A DNA stretch of 64,000 nucleotides from CAZUQP01 sp964622455 (GCA_964622455.1 CAZUQP010000016.1:44354-108353), one strand, 5' to 3'. Positions 25,366-35,205 are shown, numbered from the stretch's first letter. The notes: generated from the sequence alone by a model not told the origin. Translations and numbers: made by a program.

Positions 25366-26277
25366 ATGCGATGTCTAATCATTGGTTATGGTTCAATCGG
25401 TAAAAGACACGCTCACGTCCTAAAAAATTTAGGATGTGAGGTGGTGTTGATGACGGGCCAAAAGATAACACGATTTAATTGTTATACTAATTTGCAAGAT
25501 GCGCTGGCAATGCCCACTGATTTGATCGTGATTGCGAATGCAACCTATTTACATTATTCGACGTTAGTCGATGTAATTCGGTGTCACTATCAAGGTGTAG
25601 TGTTGGTTGAAAAACCTTTATTTTATAACATGGAATTTTTACCCAATAATAAAATAAAAAAAATACTCGTCGGCTACAACTTACGTTTTTGTGAAGCGCT
25701 GCATTTTCTTAAAAAAATTCTTCAAGAAGAAAAATTAATTTCATTCTCAGTGAATGTAGGCCATCATTTACCCCTTTGGCGAAAAGATACTGACTATCGT
25801 CAATGCTATTCAGCTAAAAAATCTCAAGGCGGCGGCGTGTTAAGGGATTTAAGCCACGAATTAGATTATAGTCTATGGTTATGTGGCGCTTGCATTCAAG
25901 TCACGTCTGTCGGTGGAAAATACAGTGAACTTGATATTGATTGTGAAGATGTTTACTCCATTTTAATGCGTTGTACCGAGTGCCCTGTTGTGAATATACA
26001 AATTAATTATTTAGATCGTGTCAAAAGGCGCGATATCATCATTCACACGCAAAAACATACCATTTATGTGGATTTATTGAAAGGTAAGGTGATGATTGAT
26101 GATGTTGTCGCGTTTGTTTCTGATGATGCGCTTACGAATTCTTATATTAGACAACATGAAGCAATTGTTGCAAATGATTGGGACACTTTTTGCAGTTATG
26201 CAGAAGGCCTTAAGATTGTTAAATTAATTGAACAGATTGAAAAAGCGAATCACACACAGCAATGGGTGAACGCGTGA
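25366..26277 (+). CDS. Gfo/Idh/MocA-family oxidoreductase (PtmF-like)
   Basis: 303 residues. The N-terminal Rossmann motif GYGSIG is at 7-12. VLVEKPLFY is the family's EKP motif. The C-terminal part contains GGGVLRDLSHELDYSLWL, the substrate-binding sheet with a conserved His. In Campylobacter the legionaminate locus contains a Gfo/Idh protein (PtmF) paired with an SDR (PtmA), proposed to supply glucosamine-phosphate. The same pair is present here, so I call it PtmF-like by context. The reaction itself is inferred. Confidence 0.72.
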   Translation: MRCLIIGYGSIGKRHAHVLKNLGCEVVLMTGQKITRFNCYTNLQDALAMPTDLIVIANATYLHYSTLVDVIRCHYQGVVLVEKPLFYNMEFLPNNKIKKILVGYNLRFCEALHFLKKILQEEKLISFSVNVGHHLPLWRKDTDYRQCYSAKKSQGGGVLRDLSHELDYSLWLCGACIQVTSVGGKYSELDIDCEDVYSILMRCTECPVVNIQINYLDRVKRRDIIIHTQKHTIYVDLLKGKVMIDDVVAFVSDDALTNSYIRQHEAIVANDWDTFCSYAEGLKIVKLIEQIEKANHTQQWVNA

Positions 26278-26981
26278 AAGTATTATGTACGATATGCGCA
26301 CGCGGGGGATCGGAAGGTGTAAAAAACAAAAATTTAATGACACTGCGCGGGAAGCCCTTGATTGCTCATACGATTATGCAAGCAAAAAAATCGGGCCTAT
26401 TTGAAACAATCAGCGTGAGTAGTGATTCAGATAAAATTTTGCGGGCCGCAAAAAAGTGGGGCGCTGATTTTGTTATTGACCGTCCTAAAGAAATGGCATC
26501 TTCCACTGCCCCCAAATTGCCGGTGATTCAACATGCTGTTTTGGAAACAGAACGTGTTCAGAATAAACAGTATGATATGGTGGTTGATTTAGATGTCACT
26601 TCTCCCTTGCGGACTATCGATGATGTTTGTAATGCATTTCGTTTGTTGGCAGAACATGAACATGCAGGTAATTTAGTGACAGCTTACCCTGCAAGACGCT
26701 CACCTTATTTTAATATGTTAGAAATGACAGAAAATGGATTTGTTAAGTTGGCCAAGTATCCCGATAAACCCATTTATCGCCGTCAAGATGCACCTTCTTG
26801 TTATGATATGAATGCCTCTATTTATGTATGGCGGCGCAATTCATTATTTGAATATGAAAATGTGATTAATGACCGCACGTTGGTGTATGTGATGCCGGAA
26901 GAACGTTCGATTGATATTGATTCAAGAGTGGATTTAGAGCTGGTACGCATTCTCGCGAAGCAAAGAGAGGATTTTCGTTAA
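26274..26981 (+). CDS. legF: CMP-legionaminate synthetase / acylneuraminate cytidylyltransferase
   Basis: About 235 residues from the GTG at 26274, whose GTGA overlaps the stop of the preceding gene. An ATG 12 bases upstream is possible, but the family begins with the short strand before ARGGSEG. The signature ARGGSEGVKNKN is at about 9-20. DLDVTSPLR and YDMNASIYVW follow in the normal order. It activates a nonulosonic acid with CTP to CMP-Leg. The choice of Leg over Neu or Pse rests on the neighbouring LegB, LegC and PtmE genes. Confidence 0.85.
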   Translation: MKVLCTICARGGSEGVKNKNLMTLRGKPLIAHTIMQAKKSGLFETISVSSDSDKILRAAKKWGADFVIDRPKEMASSTAPKLPVIQHAVLETERVQNKQYDMVVDLDVTSPLRTIDDVCNAFRLLAEHEHAGNLVTAYPARRSPYFNMLEMTENGFVKLAKYPDKPIYRRQDAPSCYDMNASIYVWRRNSLFEYENVINDRTLVYVMPEERSIDIDSRVDLELVRILAKQREDFR

Positions 26982-26982
26982 C

Positions 26983-27804
26983 ATGGATTTATACCAAAAA
27001 TTATTTCATTTAGAAAATAAAGTTGCACTGGTCACGGGTGCTGCAGGTGTTTTGGGTTTTGAATTTTGTCGTTCACTTTGTGCGATGGGCGCTTCTGTGA
27101 TTGGCGTTGATTTAGCGGGGGGGCCTTTAAATAATAAAATGGCTGAATTAACGCAGCAGTATGGGAAAGATAAAGTGTTTCCTTTTGCTTGTGATGTTGC
27201 TGATCCTAAAGAAGTGAATCACACCGTAGCGAGTGTCATAGCACAATTTAAAAAAATTGATATTTTACTCAATAATGCGGCTACTAAAACCCGCGATTTA
27301 ACTGCGTTTTTTTCGCCGTTCGGTGATTATTCTCTAGCAGCGTGGCGAGAAATTATGGCGGTCAATTTAGATGGCATGTTTTTGATGGCGCAGGCTGTCG
27401 GTAAACAGATGGTGAGTAATCGATCGGGATCTATTATTCAAACTGCTTCTATCTATAGTATGTTGGGGCCTGATCAACGTATTTATGAGGGTTCACATTA
27501 TTTAGGCCGTGAAATTAATACGCCGGCTGTTTATACCGCATCGAAGGCGGGCGTGATTGGTTTGACTAAACATCTCGCTGCTTTATGGGGTAGTGAGGGT
27601 GTGCGTGTGAATGCATTATGTCCGGGCGGCGTGTCGAGCGGACAAAATGAAGAATTTAATAAAAAATATTCTGCGCGAGTTCCGATGAATAGAATGGCAA
27701 AGGAAATTGATATTGTAGGTCCTATGTTATTTTTAGCGAGTGATGCATCAAGCTATGTGACAGGTCAAGTGCTTTTTGCAGATGGAGGATTATCTGCATG
27801 GTAA
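26983..27804 (+). CDS. SDR-family oxidoreductase (PtmA-like)
   Basis: A 273-residue classical SDR. TGAAGVLG (18-25), LLNNAAT, the TASIYS serine and YTASKAG are all present, and the C-terminus ends in VLFADGGLSAW. It sits between the cytidylyltransferase and LegC. In Campylobacter PtmA occupies this functional niche and is proposed with PtmF to form the glucosamine precursor. Two bases separate it from legF and it overlaps legC by seven. Confidence 0.78.
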   Translation: MDLYQKLFHLENKVALVTGAAGVLGFEFCRSLCAMGASVIGVDLAGGPLNNKMAELTQQYGKDKVFPFACDVADPKEVNHTVASVIAQFKKIDILLNNAATKTRDLTAFFSPFGDYSLAAWREIMAVNLDGMFLMAQAVGKQMVSNRSGSIIQTASIYSMLGPDQRIYEGSHYLGREINTPAVYTASKAGVIGLTKHLAALWGSEGVRVNALCPGGVSSGQNEEFNKKYSARVPMNRMAKEIDIVGPMLFLASDASSYVTGQVLFADGGLSAW

Positions 27805-29000
27805 TAGCAGATGAAATTTTGCAGCGTATTAAAAAAGTAATTGCTGTCAAAGAACAGCTAGTTGCTTTGCATGAACCTTCATTTAGCGGCAACGAATGGA
27901 ATTATGTGAAAGAGTGTTTAGATACCGGATGGGTATCTTCAGTGGGAAGTTATGTGGATCAATTCGAAAAAGGGTTGGCAGATTTTACTGGTGCTCGTTA
28001 TGCAATTGCGGTTGTAAATGGCACAGCAGCGCTTCATATGGCTTACGTACTTTCTGGTGTGACTGCAGGAGATGAAGTTTTAGTGCCTACGGTTACTTTT
28101 GTCGGAACTATTAATCCGATTATTTATTGCAATGCCATCCCGCATTTTTTAGATACAGAGCAGGAAACATTGGGTTTAGATGTGAATGTGTTAGATGATT
28201 ATCTTCAAGACATTATTCAGTATAAAAATAACGTATCGATCAATCGATTAACGGGCAGGCCCATTCGCGCATTATGCGTCATGCACACTTTAGGGCACCC
28301 AGTTGATCTTGATGCGTTAGCGGAGATTTGTTTAAAGTACCATTTAGTGCTGATTGAAGATGCTGCTGAAGCGTTGGGTTCTTATTATAAAGGGACTCAT
28401 GTTGGGAACCGTGGATTGCTGGGTACTCTAAGTTTTAATGGTAATAAAATTATTACCACAGGCGGAGGCGGTGCTATTTTGACAAATGATAAAATGATTG
28501 CGAAGCGGGCAAAACATATTACGACGACCGCTAAACTTCCACATGCTTTTTCTTTTCAGCATGATGAGGTTGGTTACAATTATCGTTTACCGAATATTAA
28601 TGCGGCTTTAGGCTGTGCTCAACTTGAAAAGATATCTCAATTTTTGCAAGCAAAAAGACAATTGGCCGAGCAATATCAACGTATTTTTGCAGATTTCCCG
28701 AGCGCTAAAATGATGAAAGAGCCTCCGCATAGTAAAAGTAATTATTGGTTAAATGCGTTGGTATTAGAAAATTCTTACAGGGATGAAAAAAATGCGATCA
28801 TAGAATTATTAATTAAAAATAATATGATGGTGCGGCCGCTTTGGAATTTGCAGCATACTTTACCGATGTATTTTCATTGCCCTAAAATGCCGCTGCCTAT
28901 TGCAGAGAACATGCAAAAACGTTTAATTAAATTTCCGAGCAGCGCTAAACTTTCAATTTCTCATGGGGTTGTATATGGAAAAGATATTCATTATCGCTGA
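27798..29000 (+). CDS. legC: LegC-family PLP aminotransferase
   Basis: A 400-residue DegT-type enzyme with the long insert typical of LegC. VVNGTAALH forms the phosphate turn, LIEDAAEALGS gives D188, and NGNKIITTGGGG places the PLP lysine at K217. A GGAGG at 27784-27788 precedes the ATG. It transaminates the LegB product to the 4-amino sugar nucleotide. It overlaps both neighbours, so coupled translation is likely. Confidence 0.85.
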   Translation: MVIADEILQRIKKVIAVKEQLVALHEPSFSGNEWNYVKECLDTGWVSSVGSYVDQFEKGLADFTGARYAIAVVNGTAALHMAYVLSGVTAGDEVLVPTVTFVGTINPIIYCNAIPHFLDTEQETLGLDVNVLDDYLQDIIQYKNNVSINRLTGRPIRALCVMHTLGHPVDLDALAEICLKYHLVLIEDAAEALGSYYKGTHVGNRGLLGTLSFNGNKIITTGGGGAILTNDKMIAKRAKHITTTAKLPHAFSFQHDEVGYNYRLPNINAALGCAQLEKISQFLQAKRQLAEQYQRIFADFPSAKMMKEPPHSKSNYWLNALVLENSYRDEKNAIIELLIKNNMMVRPLWNLQHTLPMYFHCPKMPLPIAENMQKRLIKFPSSAKLSISHGVVYGKDIHYR

Positions 29001-30060
29001 AGCAGGAGTGAATCATAATGGTTCTTTGGCGATGGCGAAACAATTGATTGATGCAGCTGTCAATGCAAAAGCAGATGCTGTTAAGTTTCAAACATTTTGC
29101 ACGGAAGATTTGGTTTCTAAGAATGCGCCTAAGGCAGAATATCAATCTAAAAAAACGACAAACCATGAATCTCAGTATGAGATGTTAAAATCACTTGAAT
29201 TAACGGAAGATGCACAAAAGGAATTGCAACTGTATTGTAAAAAACGGTGTATATTATTTTTGTCATCCCCTTTTGATTTGAAAAGCCTGCATTTTTTGCA
29301 TGATACTTTGAATGTGCCCATCATCAAGATTGCTTCCGGCGAAATCACTCATCTTCCTTTGTTGCTAAGATCAGCGCAAACGGGGAAAAAAATTATTTTA
29401 TCAACCGGCATGAGTAGCCTGGGGGAGATTGAAACGGCATTAGCTATTTTGGCATTTGGTTATTTAAACTCGACAGAAACTTTTTATCCTTCGATTAATG
29501 TGTGTCTTGATTTTTTTTATTCAGACGAAGGCCAATTCATTTTGGCAGAAAAAGTTTCACTGTTGCATTGTACTTCTGAATATCCAGCACCTTTTGATGA
29601 AATTAATTTGCGCGCTTTGCGCACTCTTCATCTTGCTTTTGGTTTGCCTCTCGGTTACTCGGATCATACGGTCGGTACAGCTATTTCAATGGCAGCGGTT
29701 GCATGCGGCGCTAAAATCATTGAAAAACATTTTACATTAGATAAAAAACTGCCGGGCCCTGATCATACAGCCTCCCTTGATCCTGATGAACTTTCGGCAT
29801 TGGTGACAGGGATCCGTCAAGTGGAGCAGGCATTAGGCCATAGCAAAAAAATACCTACTTTAAGTGAAATGAAAAACCGCTTGATTGCAAGAAAAAGTTT
29901 AGTAGCAATCACTAAGATTCAGTGTGGTGATTTATTAACAGAGCAAAATATGGGTTCTAAAAGACCTGGGCACGGCATTTCACCTCTTTATTTTGATCAA
30001 ATGAAAGATACTCGCGCCGATCGTGATTATGAACCTGACGAGTTGTTGACTTTGAAATGA
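28975..30060 (+). CDS. legI: Legionaminic acid synthase (NeuB family)
   Basis: About 361 residues from ATG 28975; an in-frame ATG 12 bases earlier is possible, but the family starts with the strand before IAEAGVNHNG. That motif, the SDHTVG metal region and EKHFTLDKKLPGPDH define NeuB. A C-terminal SAF/antifreeze-like domain is visible from RKSLVAI to the end. It condenses the deacetylated 2,4-diamido mannose with phosphoenolpyruvate. A segment at about residues 165-190 is the insertion seen in some LegI-type members. The LegG epimerase that supplies its substrate is not in the window. Confidence 0.85.
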   Translation: MEKIFIIAEAGVNHNGSLAMAKQLIDAAVNAKADAVKFQTFCTEDLVSKNAPKAEYQSKKTTNHESQYEMLKSLELTEDAQKELQLYCKKRCILFLSSPFDLKSLHFLHDTLNVPIIKIASGEITHLPLLLRSAQTGKKIILSTGMSSLGEIETALAILAFGYLNSTETFYPSINVCLDFFYSDEGQFILAEKVSLLHCTSEYPAPFDEINLRALRTLHLAFGLPLGYSDHTVGTAISMAAVACGAKIIEKHFTLDKKLPGPDHTASLDPDELSALVTGIRQVEQALGHSKKIPTLSEMKNRLIARKSLVAITKIQCGDLLTEQNMGSKRPGHGISPLYFDQMKDTRADRDYEPDELLTLK

Positions 30061-30701
30061 AAAATATTTCTGTATTGATACTAGGATCTGGCGGGCATGC
30101 AAAAGTGTTACTGGATTGTTTGCGTCATGCCAACCATATTTCTGTATTAGGAATGTTGGATAATAATCCAGAACGTGTGGGCCAGTCGATCATGCAGGTC
30201 CCGATATTGGGGCATGAGGATGATATATTGCAATCTCATTCTCCAGGAGATGTTCAGTTAGTGAATGGCATTGGTTTTCTGGGCCAAGATAGAAACCGAG
30301 AAAATATTTTTTTAAAATTTAAACAGGCGGGCTATCAATTTTTAAGTGTGATACATCCAACGGCATATATTGGCAGCGATGTTTTATTGGGCGAAGGCGT
30401 GCAAGTGATGGCAGGTAGCACCATTCAGCCGGGATGTTGTTTTGGCAATAATATTATTGTTAATACGCACACATCGATTGATCATGACAGTTATATTGAA
30501 GACCACGTGCATTTAGCGCCGGGCGTGACTTCATGCGGCAATGTGCAAATTCATCTGGGTACGCACGTTGGCTGCGGCGCCACTCTTCGACAAGGCGTTA
30601 GTATTGGTGCGCGCAGTTTAATTGCAGCGGGCGCTGTCGTGGTTCATGATATTCAAACAGGCAGTAAGGTGGCTGGCGTGCCCGCAAAAAATATGGAGTA
30701 A
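30057..30701 (+). CDS. NeuD/PglD-type acetyltransferase (LegH-like)
   Basis: 214 residues. The N-terminal Rossmann-like part has LILGSGGHAKVLLD, and the C-terminal left-handed beta-helix has hexapeptide repeats such as IGSDVLLGEGVQVMAGS and NVQIHLGTHVGCGA. It ends in GVPAKNME. The catalytic His of this family is expected in NTHTSIDHDS. It would N-acetylate the LegC product using acetyl-CoA (the LegH step), though O-acetylation of the finished acid, as for NeuD, is possible. It overlaps legI by four bases (ATGA). Confidence 0.78.
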   Translation: MKNISVLILGSGGHAKVLLDCLRHANHISVLGMLDNNPERVGQSIMQVPILGHEDDILQSHSPGDVQLVNGIGFLGQDRNRENIFLKFKQAGYQFLSVIHPTAYIGSDVLLGEGVQVMAGSTIQPGCCFGNNIIVNTHTSIDHDSYIEDHVHLAPGVTSCGNVQIHLGTHVGCGATLRQGVSIGARSLIAAGAVVVHDIQTGSKVAGVPAKNME

Positions 30702-30703
30702 AT

Positions 30704-31774
30704 ATGACAAGGCATGGAACGCATCATTGGAAAAATGTATTAATATCAATGAACACGACGATATTATCCGCAATCAAACGCATGGATGCGGAAGGATTGC
30801 GAGTATTGTTAGTGGTTGATCTGGAAGAACGCTTACTAGGAATTATCACGGATGGTGATATTCGCCGATATTTTCTTAAACAAAAAAGTTTAGAAGAAAC
30901 GGTGGATAAAATGATGAATAAAAATCCAGCGACTGCTTCATCAACAGAGAGCCAAGAACAATTGTTAATGAAGATGCATACGTTAGGGATTTTGCATTTA
31001 CCGATTTTGGATGCCCATCGACGGGTCGTTGGTTTGGAAACTCTGGATAATCTTTTTGCTAAAAAAACGAAAGATAATTGGGTGGTGTTAATGGCAGGAG
31101 GCTTGGGCACCCGCTTGCGTCCATTAACGAATGATTGTCCAAAACCATTGTTAAAAATAGGTTCCAAGACCGTATTAGAAATTTTGCTTGAAAATTTTAT
31201 TGAACAAGGGTTCCACCATTTTTATTTTGCTATTAATTATAAGGGCCAGCTTATCAAAGATTATTTTGGGGATGGTTCCCGTTTTGGAGTGACTATCCGA
31301 TATTTACAAGAGCAAGAACGTTTAGGGACTGCAGGTGCTTTAAGTTTATTGCCGGAAGTTCCGCATTTACCGCTGTTGGTCATGAATGCGGACCTTATCA
31401 CTAAGGTGAATTTTCAACAATTACTCAATTTTCATCATGAGCATCATGCAGAGGCAACTATCTGTGTGCGCGAGTACAAACAAGTTGTTCCCTATGGTGT
31501 TGTCCATATTTCTCAAGAAGATTATCAATTGTTGGATATCAAAGAGAAACCGGAACATACGCTTTTTGTGAATGCAGGCATCTATGTATTAAATCCCAGT
31601 CTTTTACAATATGTACCAAAGCATGTTCATTATGATATGCCTGATCTATTGACCTCTATCGTTAAAAATAAATATTTTGTGGCAACTTTCCCAATCCGCG
31701 AATATTGGTTGGACATTGGGCGTTTAGAAGATTTACAGAAAGCCCATCAAGATTATGATGAGGTCTTTGCGTGA
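30704..31774 (+). CDS. ptmE: CBS-domain nucleotidyltransferase, PtmE-type GlcN-1-P guanylyltransferase
   Basis: 356 residues. Residues about 8-118 are a CBS pair (GIITDGDIRRYFL, LHLPILDAHRRVVG). Residues 125-356 are an NTP transferase with GGLGTRLRP at 132-140 and CPKPLL with K147. This architecture is that of PtmE, which makes GDP-glucosamine and so sets the legionaminate pathway on GDP-linked precursors. The CBS part may sense adenosine nucleotides. Two bases separate it from the acetyltransferase. Confidence 0.83.
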   Translation: MTRHGTHHWKNVLISMNTTILSAIKRMDAEGLRVLLVVDLEERLLGIITDGDIRRYFLKQKSLEETVDKMMNKNPATASSTESQEQLLMKMHTLGILHLPILDAHRRVVGLETLDNLFAKKTKDNWVVLMAGGLGTRLRPLTNDCPKPLLKIGSKTVLEILLENFIEQGFHHFYFAINYKGQLIKDYFGDGSRFGVTIRYLQEQERLGTAGALSLLPEVPHLPLLVMNADLITKVNFQQLLNFHHEHHAEATICVREYKQVVPYGVVHISQEDYQLLDIKEKPEHTLFVNAGIYVLNPSLLQYVPKHVHYDMPDLLTSIVKNKYFVATFPIREYWLDIGRLEDLQKAHQDYDEVFA

Positions 31775-32751
31775 ATCAATCGTTACTTGAATGGAAAGAA
31801 AATATTAGCCCATCTGAATGGGACCGTATTCTATCCTCGATCAAAGGACACCCTTTGCAATCTGCTAAATGGGGCAATGCTAGAAAATCTATAGATAGTA
31901 TTTGCGATACCCGTTGGGCTGTATTTAAATTAGGGCAGCCCATTTGTCTTATTCGTTTTGAAGAGCGCCGTTTTTTGGGTTGTAAAATAGCCTGGATTCC
32001 TAAGGGCCCAACGATGGAATTTTTAGAAGAGGAAAGTGAAATTAAAAAAGAATTATTTCGGCGGTTGAGAAAGCAGGGATTTTTTATGTGCATTGATAAT
32101 CTTTGGCGGGAAATAAAAGAACCTAAAAAATATCAGCCTTATCATTACACTTTATGGATTGATTTGAGTTTAGGTAAAGAGAAATTGTGGTCGATGTTGC
32201 AAAAACAATGCCGCTATGATGTCAGGCGGGCAAAAAAAATGGGCACCATAGTGGAAAGAACGGAACATCCCAAGGATGTTACTCATTTTTATGAATTATG
32301 TAAGACTGTTAGTCAGAATAAAAATTTTCGTTTTAATGCATCGCTTACTTTTTTAACCGATTTGTTGTATGAGAATCAAGATACACCCATTAAATCGCAT
32401 TTATTTATAGCAAAATATGAAGGTAAATTATGCGGCGGTGCTTTTGTCATCCATTGCGGTCAAAGTATCCATTATATGTGGGGCGCTGTTGATCGGGCAT
32501 TTTCTAAATTAAGTATCGGTGAAATTATCCAATGGGAAATTATAGAATGGGCGATCAGTCAACAATGTAGGGTATACGATCTTGAGGGAATTGATCCCAA
32601 AAAAAACCCAGGAACCTATCAGTTTAAGAAAAAATTAGGCGGGAAGATGGTTACATTTCCGGGGATTAAAATTTATTTTTTAAATCGAATGATTCATGCG
32701 ATAGCTTCCATCCTCCGCATTGATCATCTATTGGCCCGATTATATGCGTGA
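31771..32751 (+). CDS. FemAB-family acyl/aminoacyl transferase (copy 1)
   Basis: A 326-residue double-GNAT FemAB-type protein starting at GTG and overlapping ptmE by four bases. LQSAKWG, KQCRYDVRRAKKMG, CGGAFVI and YDLEGIDP mark the fold, in the order seen in FemX-like proteins. Classical members add amino acids from aminoacyl-tRNA to peptidoglycan bridges. In a polysaccharide locus it may instead aminoacylate or acylate a sugar. A paralogue lies at 51943-53010 with the same motifs. Confidence 0.75.
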   Translation: MNQSLLEWKENISPSEWDRILSSIKGHPLQSAKWGNARKSIDSICDTRWAVFKLGQPICLIRFEERRFLGCKIAWIPKGPTMEFLEEESEIKKELFRRLRKQGFFMCIDNLWREIKEPKKYQPYHYTLWIDLSLGKEKLWSMLQKQCRYDVRRAKKMGTIVERTEHPKDVTHFYELCKTVSQNKNFRFNASLTFLTDLLYENQDTPIKSHLFIAKYEGKLCGGAFVIHCGQSIHYMWGAVDRAFSKLSIGEIIQWEIIEWAISQQCRVYDLEGIDPKKNPGTYQFKKKLGGKMVTFPGIKIYFLNRMIHAIASILRIDHLLARLYA

Positions 32752-33865
32752 AAAACAGAAAGGCCGGCTTCCCCATATTTTGATGATCTATGTTGAACCG
32801 ACACCCTACATAGTTCAATTAATTGATCTGCTTGCGAAAGAATGGTCGGGTCATACCGATGTATTTTTTCTTTTTGAAAATAAATCACAATATTGGGATT
32901 TAGCATTAGATCGGCAGGGACAAGTGCTGCCTAACTCTATCAGCGGTAGATTGAAGTTAATGATAAAATTATTTCAACAAAAAAAATACGATGCTATCCA
33001 TATTGCGGGATGGGGACATCCTATTCTCATTTTATTTATTATTTTAGCAAAAATGTACCGTGTACCTATTTCCATTGAATCAGATACACCTATTCCATAT
33101 GATTCACCCCAATGGAAAAGAATGATTAAGCGATGTTTTTATCCATTGTTGTTTAGCGGGATACAGGTATTTTTACCGGGCGGAACAAGACAGGCTAATT
33201 ATTTCAAACATTATGGCGTTAAATCAGAGCGTATTCACATCGCGAAAATGACAGTTGATATTTTAAGTATGCAGCGTGATGCAAGTGCGTTAACTCCTTT
33301 AGATCGTAAACAGATCCGACAAGCATTTTCTATAGAAGAAGAAGATGTTGTTTTTTTATTTGTAGGCCGACTGGTTGAGCATAAAGGCATTCTTGATTTG
33401 ATCAAAACTTTTTTTTCTTTTCAGGATGAAAAAAGTAAACTACTGATTGTAGGTGATGGGCCACTAAAAGATCATGTCGAAGAATCCGTTAAGATTAATT
33501 CAAAAATCCGTTATGCGGGACGCCTTAAAGATAAGCAACTGATTGAGGCTTATTTTATTTCGGATGTTTTAGTATTGCCTTCCCATTTCGAACCGTGGGG
33601 ATTGGTAGTCAATGAAGCCATGGCACTGGGAAAACCTGTGATTATTTCTGATCGAGTAGGTTGCGCAGATGATTTGGTGACGCAGAAAACAGGGCGGGTG
33701 GTTAAGGCAACCTCGATGGAAGAGTTGCAAAAAGCGCTGGAATACATGATAGCTCGGGCAAGTGAGCGTTTATCTATGGGGGAAGAATCACTTAAAAAAA
33801 TTTCAAATTGGACTTTAGAAAATGAGGCGAAAATAATATGTCAAGCGTGGTATCAGCTCATATAA
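32744..33865 (+). CDS. GT4-family glycosyltransferase
   Basis: About 373 residues from ATG 32744, which overlaps the stop of the preceding gene; a TTG at 32720 is also in frame. FVGRLVEHKGILDLI opens the donor domain, and PSHFEPWGLVVNEAMALG carries the E-x7-E motif. The N-terminal part HILMIYVEPTPYIVQLIDLL is the acceptor Rossmann fold. A cytosolic retaining transferase is expected. Confidence 0.82.
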   Translation: MREKQKGRLPHILMIYVEPTPYIVQLIDLLAKEWSGHTDVFFLFENKSQYWDLALDRQGQVLPNSISGRLKLMIKLFQQKKYDAIHIAGWGHPILILFIILAKMYRVPISIESDTPIPYDSPQWKRMIKRCFYPLLFSGIQVFLPGGTRQANYFKHYGVKSERIHIAKMTVDILSMQRDASALTPLDRKQIRQAFSIEEEDVVFLFVGRLVEHKGILDLIKTFFSFQDEKSKLLIVGDGPLKDHVEESVKINSKIRYAGRLKDKQLIEAYFISDVLVLPSHFEPWGLVVNEAMALGKPVIISDRVGCADDLVTQKTGRVVKATSMEELQKALEYMIARASERLSMGEESLKKISNWTLENEAKIICQAWYQLI

Positions 33866-35166
33866 CTAGAAAAAAATTATCTTTTATTCATTTTATCTTA
33901 CCCATATGTCCTGTTATTTTTATTGGAGGGACACCATTTTCGGTTTTGAATATCTTGATTAATGATAAGACCCGTTGGTTTGTATTGGGTATATTGTTTT
34001 TTTATTTTTCAGTAAAAAAAAATACATTTCGTTATATAGATAAGAAATTAGCATTTATTCTTTTTCTTTATCTTGGCTGGTGTTTCATGAGTGCTTTTTG
34101 GTCGTCAGCATTTTCTCTTTCTTTTATTAAAAGTCTAATTTTAACTATTTTGGTTTTTACCATGTTTTCTGTTGGCATAGAATGGGTGCGGACGAATTCG
34201 ATTATGCGATGCTTTGATTATTTATGGTTTCTGGCGTTTTACTCTTTAGCCATGGGATTTTTGGGAAAATATAACTCGCATTCTACTTATCGAATAGGTG
34301 AAATTCAAGTTTATACTGGGTTATTTACAAACCAGTCTAATATGTTTGGTTCCATGCTATTTATGGCTTCCCCCTATTTGTTTTGGAAAACGTATAGTCA
34401 TTGGCTGCATAGAAAAAAGCGTTTTATATGGGGATTTTTATTAGTGAGTTGTTTTTTTTATCTTTTCTTAACCGTATCACGCTCGGCTATTTTAGGAGCA
34501 TCGGTCATGTCTTTATTTTTTTTCCTCAGTTTTAATATGACTAAAAAAATTCTCATATTAGTATGTATTTTGATGACGTGTATCATAACTATTTTTAGCT
34601 CAGACACTTCTATCATAGATAATGCTATGAATCGTTATATTTATAAAAGTACCGTGCGACATGAGGTATTAGCTACACGGTTAAATGGATGGGAGAAAAC
34701 TTATAATGCGGCTTTGGCAGGCGGATTATTTGGCTTAGGTTATGGCGTATCTTGGGGTCGTTCGAATTATGATTTAAATAAAAGATTATCCGACGGTTTC
34801 TATAGTGGAAGAGAGAAAACAAATTCCCAATTAGCGATTGTTGAAGAGATTGGAATAGTTGGATTCATGATATATATTTTATTGCTCGGGAATGTACTCT
34901 TTAAATTAGGGAGATTATTTAAAAGTACATCTGATCCTTCATTTAGAGTATTAATGGGAATATTTTTCGGTATCTTTTTTGGGATGTTGGCGCACTCTAT
35001 GTTTGAAGGATGGTGGACTTCACCTGGGGCGCCAGAAAGTCTTTATTTTTGGATTTTGGTGGGTATTATTAGAGGGGTGGAAATTGTTAAAATGAAGCAT
35101 ACCTTGCCTCTGCCGAAAGAGAGAAAAGAACAGAATATTGCGCAAATTAAACCGGCTGTTTTCTAA
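33838..35166 (+). CDS. O-antigen polymerase/ligase-family membrane protein (Wzy/WaaL-like)
   Basis: A 442-residue polytopic inner-membrane protein with about ten to twelve hydrophobic segments. The large periplasmic loop near residues 255-330 contains RHEVLATRLNGWEKTYN and GLGYGVSWGRSNYD, the pattern of O-antigen ligase domains. It polymerises repeat units (Wzy) or transfers glycan to lipid A-core (WaaL); sequence alone does not separate these. No other Wzy/WaaL-like gene is seen in the window. Confidence 0.75.
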   Translation: MSSVVSAHITRKKLSFIHFILPICPVIFIGGTPFSVLNILINDKTRWFVLGILFFYFSVKKNTFRYIDKKLAFILFLYLGWCFMSAFWSSAFSLSFIKSLILTILVFTMFSVGIEWVRTNSIMRCFDYLWFLAFYSLAMGFLGKYNSHSTYRIGEIQVYTGLFTNQSNMFGSMLFMASPYLFWKTYSHWLHRKKRFIWGFLLVSCFFYLFLTVSRSAILGASVMSLFFFLSFNMTKKILILVCILMTCIITIFSSDTSIIDNAMNRYIYKSTVRHEVLATRLNGWEKTYNAALAGGLFGLGYGVSWGRSNYDLNKRLSDGFYSGREKTNSQLAIVEEIGIVGFMIYILLLGNVLFKLGRLFKSTSDPSFRVLMGIFFGIFFGMLAHSMFEGWWTSPGAPESLYFWILVGIIRGVEIVKMKHTLPLPKERKEQNIAQIKPAVF

Positions 35167-35205
35167 AACGGAATTTCATAGAAATATATTTTGATGGAAT
35201 AATAT

